Shown here in pieces: positions 60,344-64,000 of a stretch of DNA of 64,000 nucleotides (the first letter of the stretch is position 1; each line of letters opens with the position of its first letter). The notes under the pieces are model-generated. The model ran no database searches and had not been told where the DNA came from. It saw nothing but the letters and a program-made list of their open reading frames with translations. This stretch comes from Pristionchus mayeri (taxonomy: Eukaryota > Nematoda > Chromadorea > Rhabditida > Neodiplogasteridae), in assembly GCA_036245805.1 (NCBI GenBank), contig BTRK01000003.1, positions 29,467,215-29,531,214 of the forward strand, read 5' to 3'. Made by a program: the position numbers and the translations under genes.

Positions 60344-63082
60344 ATGGAATTCAAGTCTGGTCGTCTCCCCTGGACTGTTTACGAAGAATCCGTGTGGAAA
60401 AATGAGGAAGAAGTGCAAGAGGAAGTGAGGACGCTGGCGAAATTGGACAACAAGAGGTTTGTTGTCTATATATCTAGAGATAAACTAGCGACCTTCGGTC
60501 GCTACGTGGTTCGCGGGGTAGTGTGTTAAGGATAAATGTTGTCCACGACTGGTGAGAGCCTGCTTAAAACGTTGTAAAAGGCTGGTGAGGCCACGGGCGA
60601 TCCGAAAAAGTTGGAATGGGGCTTCGCCCCATTCCAACTTTTTCGGATCGCCCTCGGCCTCACGAGCCTTTCACAACGCTCACGCTGCGGGGAGTGAGAG
60701 CAGGTTGCGAAGCATTTTTGAATAAATTCCGCAGGGAATGCCAGCCAACCACGTTTAGCACCAATTTTATGAATGAAAATATAATTGTAAGCGGCTGGTG
60801 AGAGCCTGCTTAAAACGTTGTGAAAGGCTCGTGAGGCCTCGGGCGATCCGAAAAAAATTTCTCCATGGTAAGGCCAAGAAATAAAAGTAGCTGCCACGGG
60901 AGTTAGAATGGTCTAGGTCCGGGCTCAGGGTGATAAGTTTGAAGCGAACCATAGCCAATAAATTATTAATACATAATGATGTAATACCAAATTTTGAATA
61001 TCTCACTCTGGGAAGTACAATGGTCAAGCTCCGGGCTCTGGCCGATAGTTTGAAGCGAGGAACAGCCAAAAAGCGATTATTGCATCATATTACATAATGA
61101 TGACGTAATACCAAATTTTGAAAGTACTCGCCCTGTGGTCTAATGGTCAAAGTCCGAGGTCTGGGTGATGCTTTGGTGCCGAGTAGAGACCGCCTATTGC
61201 CTGATAGCCGACTATATAGACGACTATTAGTCGACTATCTAGTCAATTGGCCAATCGACTATTTGATGTTATCTCGTTCATTTTGAACCGCTGATGGGTG
61301 AGTGAGCGGTCGTTGGGTATAGGATGGTTGTATGCCTTCGTAGAGAATGTTCAATATTAGTTATAATGCTAAATCCGACTGCTCAGTGCGAAAAACTTTT
61401 TTCGAGCATATAGGCAATATGCGGTCTCTAGTGCCGAGCTCAGAAATTATTGCGTCATCTTACATAATGCTGACGCAATCGATGATGCAATAGAAAGAGC
61501 TCACCGAGGGGTTCGTATGATGTCCCTACTGGTCACGCCTGATGAGTTTGAAGCAAGTTATCATCAAAAAAAAGGATATTGCATAGTGATGACGCAATCA
61601 TTATCGATTTTGATAGAGCTCGCCGATAGGGTTCGTTTGGTGAAGGACTTGACCTTCTAGGTTAATTTTGAAGCGGGTTATGAGGAGAAAACGGGATATT
61701 GCATAATGATGATGAAATGTTGCATAGTGATGACACAATCATTATCGATTTTGATAGAGCTCGCCGATAGGGTTCGTTTGGTGAAGGACTTGACCTTCTA
61801 GGTTAATTTTGAAGCGGGTTATGAGGAGAAAACGGGATATTGCATAGTGATGATGAAATATTGCATAGTGATGACGCAATCATTATCGATTTTGATAGAG
61901 CTCGCCGATAGGGTTCGTTTGGTGAAGGACTTGACCTTCTAGGTTGATTTTGAAGCGAGTTATGAGGAGAAAACGGGATATTACATAGTGATGATAAAAT
62001 GTTGCATAGTGATTACGCAATCATTATTTATTTTGATAGAGCTCGCCGATAGGGTTCGTTTGGCGAAGGATTTGACCTTCTTGGTTGATTTTGAAGCGAG
62101 TTATGATCAAAAAACGGTATATTGCGTAGTGATGATGCAATATTGCGTCATGATGATGCAATCGCTATAGAATTTGAAACGCCGTGCCAAGGCGGTTCGG
62201 ACGGTACCTTAGTTGAAGGTCTACGATGAGATTGAGCTGAGTTATTCGCGAAAAACGAGCGTGACACACAGACAGACAGACGAACGGACAGACAGACATC
62301 TTGTCTTTTTTTTACATAGTAATGTTGCATAGACTGATGCAGGTAATGTTTAGTGCAAACAGATGTATAGCATGTATGTCAAATAATCAGCTAGACATTA
62401 CCAAATCGGCTTCGGAAGCCCCATTAATGTTTCTCTCTTCAGCGCAGCACGTCATGATCGTTGTCTTCGTGAATGTGGCGCATGCGGTGATAAGAATCCG
62501 CGCGAGCGATACGCCTCGTCCGCCTGCGGTCACTTAGTCTGCAGCAAATGCGCGTGCTTCACGGAAGCGTGTCCGTTGTGCATGATTCCCACTTCGTTCG
62601 TTCGTCTATTCGAGGGAGAGGGAAGAGAGTGCCAGATCTGCCTCAACGAGTCGCCCTATCGACGGGCATTCTTCACTGGATGCGGCCATATTCTCTGTCG
62701 AGCGTGCTCAGTGCAGGTAATTTCATCTAGACTCCTTTGGGATATGCCTATAAGTATGCCTATAAGTAGTCCTATCTAGCAAACGCAGTCCTCGAACTAT
62801 CTTACATTACAATGCTAATTCCAGATGACACCTTTCGAAGAATTGTGCGACTGTTCAGAGTGCAATGAGATTGAAATGGAGCTCAACCATGAGATCGTCT
62901 GCCCATTCTGCCGGAAGGAATCGGTGGTAGCTGGTCTATCTGAAGAATTCATCCAGGCATCTTACACTCGATACTACTACAGACCCCACTATCAGAAAAG
63001 GCAGTACAAGAGTCAGAAATCAAGCCAGTGCAAGAATCGACCGATTCGTCTGAATCAGCCCCAGATTAGAGGCAGGCGTTAG
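60344..63082 (+). CDS. Dual RING-finger protein (putative E3 ubiquitin ligase)
   Basis: Three exons, 60344-60456, 62443-62716 and 62825-63082, in consistent phase give 214 residues. Exon 1 encodes an acidic lead (MEFKSGRLPWTVYEES). Exon 2 holds a complete RING: CGAC, CGHLVCSKC, CPLC. A second RING spans exons 2 and 3: CQIC, CGHILCRAC, then CPFC in exon 3, with an extra Cys pair CDCSEC between. The tail is basic and Tyr/Gln-rich. RING domains recruit ubiquitin-charged E2 enzymes. The specific family member is not recognised. The ATG is about 16 bases after a TTACAG acceptor. The first intron (60457-62442) contains a foldback and a satellite array, so linkage of exon 1 rests on phase and splice sites and is somewhat less certain than the RING exons. 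Confidence 0.82.
60547..60857. repeat. Foldback plus partial direct copy in the RING gene intron
   Basis: 60547-60712 is an inverted repeat with a perfect core: CGATCCGAAAAAGTTGGAAT is mirrored around a TTC apex near 60624. The left arm (CTGGTGAGAGCCTGCTTAAA) recurs in direct orientation at about 60793-60857. Confidence 0.85.
60905..61540. repeat. Diverged relatives of the satellite array
   Basis: Units of about 113-125 bp contain TCCGGGCTC..GATA.GTTTGAAGCGA and ACATAATGATG.CGTAATACC, starting at about 60910, 61022 and 61147. They share GTTTGAAGCGA and the T(A/G)CATA(A/G)TGATGACG word with the array that follows. Confidence 0.65.
61541..62200. repeat. 141-bp tandem repeat, about four copies
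   Basis: TCGCCGATAGGGTTCGTTTGG recurs at 61620, 61761, 61902 and 62043, exactly 141 bp apart. Each unit includes ATTGCATAGTGATGACGCAAT. The array lies in the RING gene intron and is followed by a CAGACAGACAGACG-type microsatellite at 62260-62300. Confidence 0.95.
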
Positions 63083-63365
63083 ACTAAGATGGACTAATAT
63101 CACAGTACCGATTGCTCACTCTGCACTTTCTTGTGGTTCCGTTTGCGATAAATATCATCATATCAATATTAACCTAATTTGTTTGCAAAAAATTACAGCA
63201 CAGATCAAAGTATCGATTGTTCATTCGGGCTATTTTTGTGGTTTGATTTGCAATAAATATCATCGTTTCATTATTTGCCTGTAATCCGATAAATTTTTAA
63301 ACAATTCATTGCTATGATTCACATATCACAAAGAAAAAATATACTATTGAAAAATACAAATATCT
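63083..63365. other. 3' flank of the RING gene with an internal duplication
   Basis: Two related segments about 105 bp apart (CGATTGCTCACTC..GATAAATATCATC at 63109 and CGATTGTTCATTC..AATAAATATCATC at 63214). The second contains the better polyadenylation signal (AATAAA near 63251). Confidence 0.6.
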
Positions 63366-63436
63366 GCGTTCGGGGGGAATCGAACCCCCGTCGAATGCTT
63401 GGAAGGCATCCATGCTGACCATTACACCACGAACGC
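63366..63436 (-). tRNA. tRNA-Gly (TCC anticodon), second copy
   Basis: 71 nt, identical in sequence to the gene at 57974-58044, same strand. The 5' flank (higher coordinates, CAGGATCA.TTAGGGT and TTCTGCCCTTG) is also shared with the first copy, so the duplicated unit is larger than the tRNA. Confidence 0.95.
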
Positions 63437-64000
63437 GGTTGTGTCAGGATCAATTAGGGTTGACGCCGCATGAAACAAGTTCTGCCCTTGTTTGCAAGGA
63501 AGAGTCAAGAGAATCAATGAAAGACGTGCTGGTCTGAGACTAGAATCCCTTTGTTCATCTTAGGTCATGTTTCATGCGAAGAGACTTAGAGAGATAGAAG
63601 TTTATGAGAGAGAATGAGGGAGGGGGATTACGGTAACGGAGACATGCGAAGGGGTGCTTGTAGACGCGATACATAATGAGAAGCGAGACACGAGGAGGAA
63701 ATACGAGGGCAAAAGGGGTCCGATCGGTAGCTGCATTACTGATTTTGAGCTTGATCGCTGATCCTTAAATAGGCAGATGGGCGTGGCAGATATCAGACGG
63801 CTGGTGATTGGCTATCTGTAATGGGAGGAGTTAGGTCCGTCAATGAGGTCTGAATCAGGCTTCAGGAGGGGGAGACTACAAACCACAATCTGTCTCTTAG
63901 TCTATCTGCTCTTCACTGAAGCTGACCGGTCGTCTCCTTAGTAGCTCCAGGTTTTGAGGGATGCGAAAGAGAGGATGCGAGGGAACATTGAATCATTGAG
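63437..64000. other. Window end, no gene recognised
   Basis: The first ~110 bp are the duplicated tRNA upstream region. The rest has GA-rich stretches and no supported ORF. Confidence 0.4.

Noticed and set aside
60905..62200. CRISPR-like array
   Set aside because: Units are continuous 141-bp tandem repeats without unique spacers, in a eukaryotic intron.

Overview
This is a eukaryotic window, almost certainly from a rhabditid or diplogastrid nematode. The genes are intron-rich with GT-AG introns, often only 40-200 bp long. The putative start codons of the recognisable genes lie immediately or a few bases after an AG acceptor, the pattern left by spliced-leader trans-splicing. The proteins have clear animal orthologues, Tc1/mariner-type elements with TA target duplications are common, and introns are dotted with TACCGTA/TACGGTA and ATCGAT words. 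A diplogastrid such as Pristionchus is a reasonable guess but is inference only. All exon coordinates were read by eye from splice signals and checked by reading-frame phase.

Layout. 1-2627 (+): 3' part of an unrecognised Gln/Pro-rich gene. 4767-14420 (-): PITH-domain gene (PITHD1 family), 10 exons with two introns of about 4 kb. 15323-21386 (-): cyclin Y (cyy-1), 12 exons, complete. 22352-27146 (+): ndc-80/HEC1 kinetochore gene, divergent from cyy-1, with a decayed duplicate of its first exon just upstream. 28898-44357 (+): SMARCAL1-type annealing helicase, about 31 coding exons, with introns loaded with foldback elements and a deleted mariner. 44358-47900: a complex inverted region with an exact inverted copy of the last SMARCAL1 exon and a palindrome whose centre received two further elements. 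47900-52489: no gene recognised. 52490-57292 (+): SLC22-like MFS transporter. 57974-63436: two intact tRNA-Gly(TCC) genes and one decayed copy, all on the minus strand, around a small zinc-knuckle ORF (-) and a dual-RING gene (+, 60344-63082) whose 2 kb intron holds a 141-bp satellite.

How the genes relate. They are mostly housekeeping functions: cell-cycle/Wnt cyclin, kinetochore, fork-restart helicase, PITH protein and transporter. No operon is compelling. The 0.97 kb between the cyy-1 and ndc-80 starts is a likely shared promoter region.

Most notable points. (1) The terminal SMARCAL1 exon has an inverted copy identical at all 80 nt while its flanks have diverged by roughly a fifth. (2) The SMARCAL1 N-terminus carries three copies of the RPA32-binding-type motif, two on tandem exons. 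(3) The mobile elements form several foldback families, and a word of about 22 bp resembling ATTGCGTAGTGATGACGCAATC is shared between three foldbacks and the satellite in the RING gene intron.
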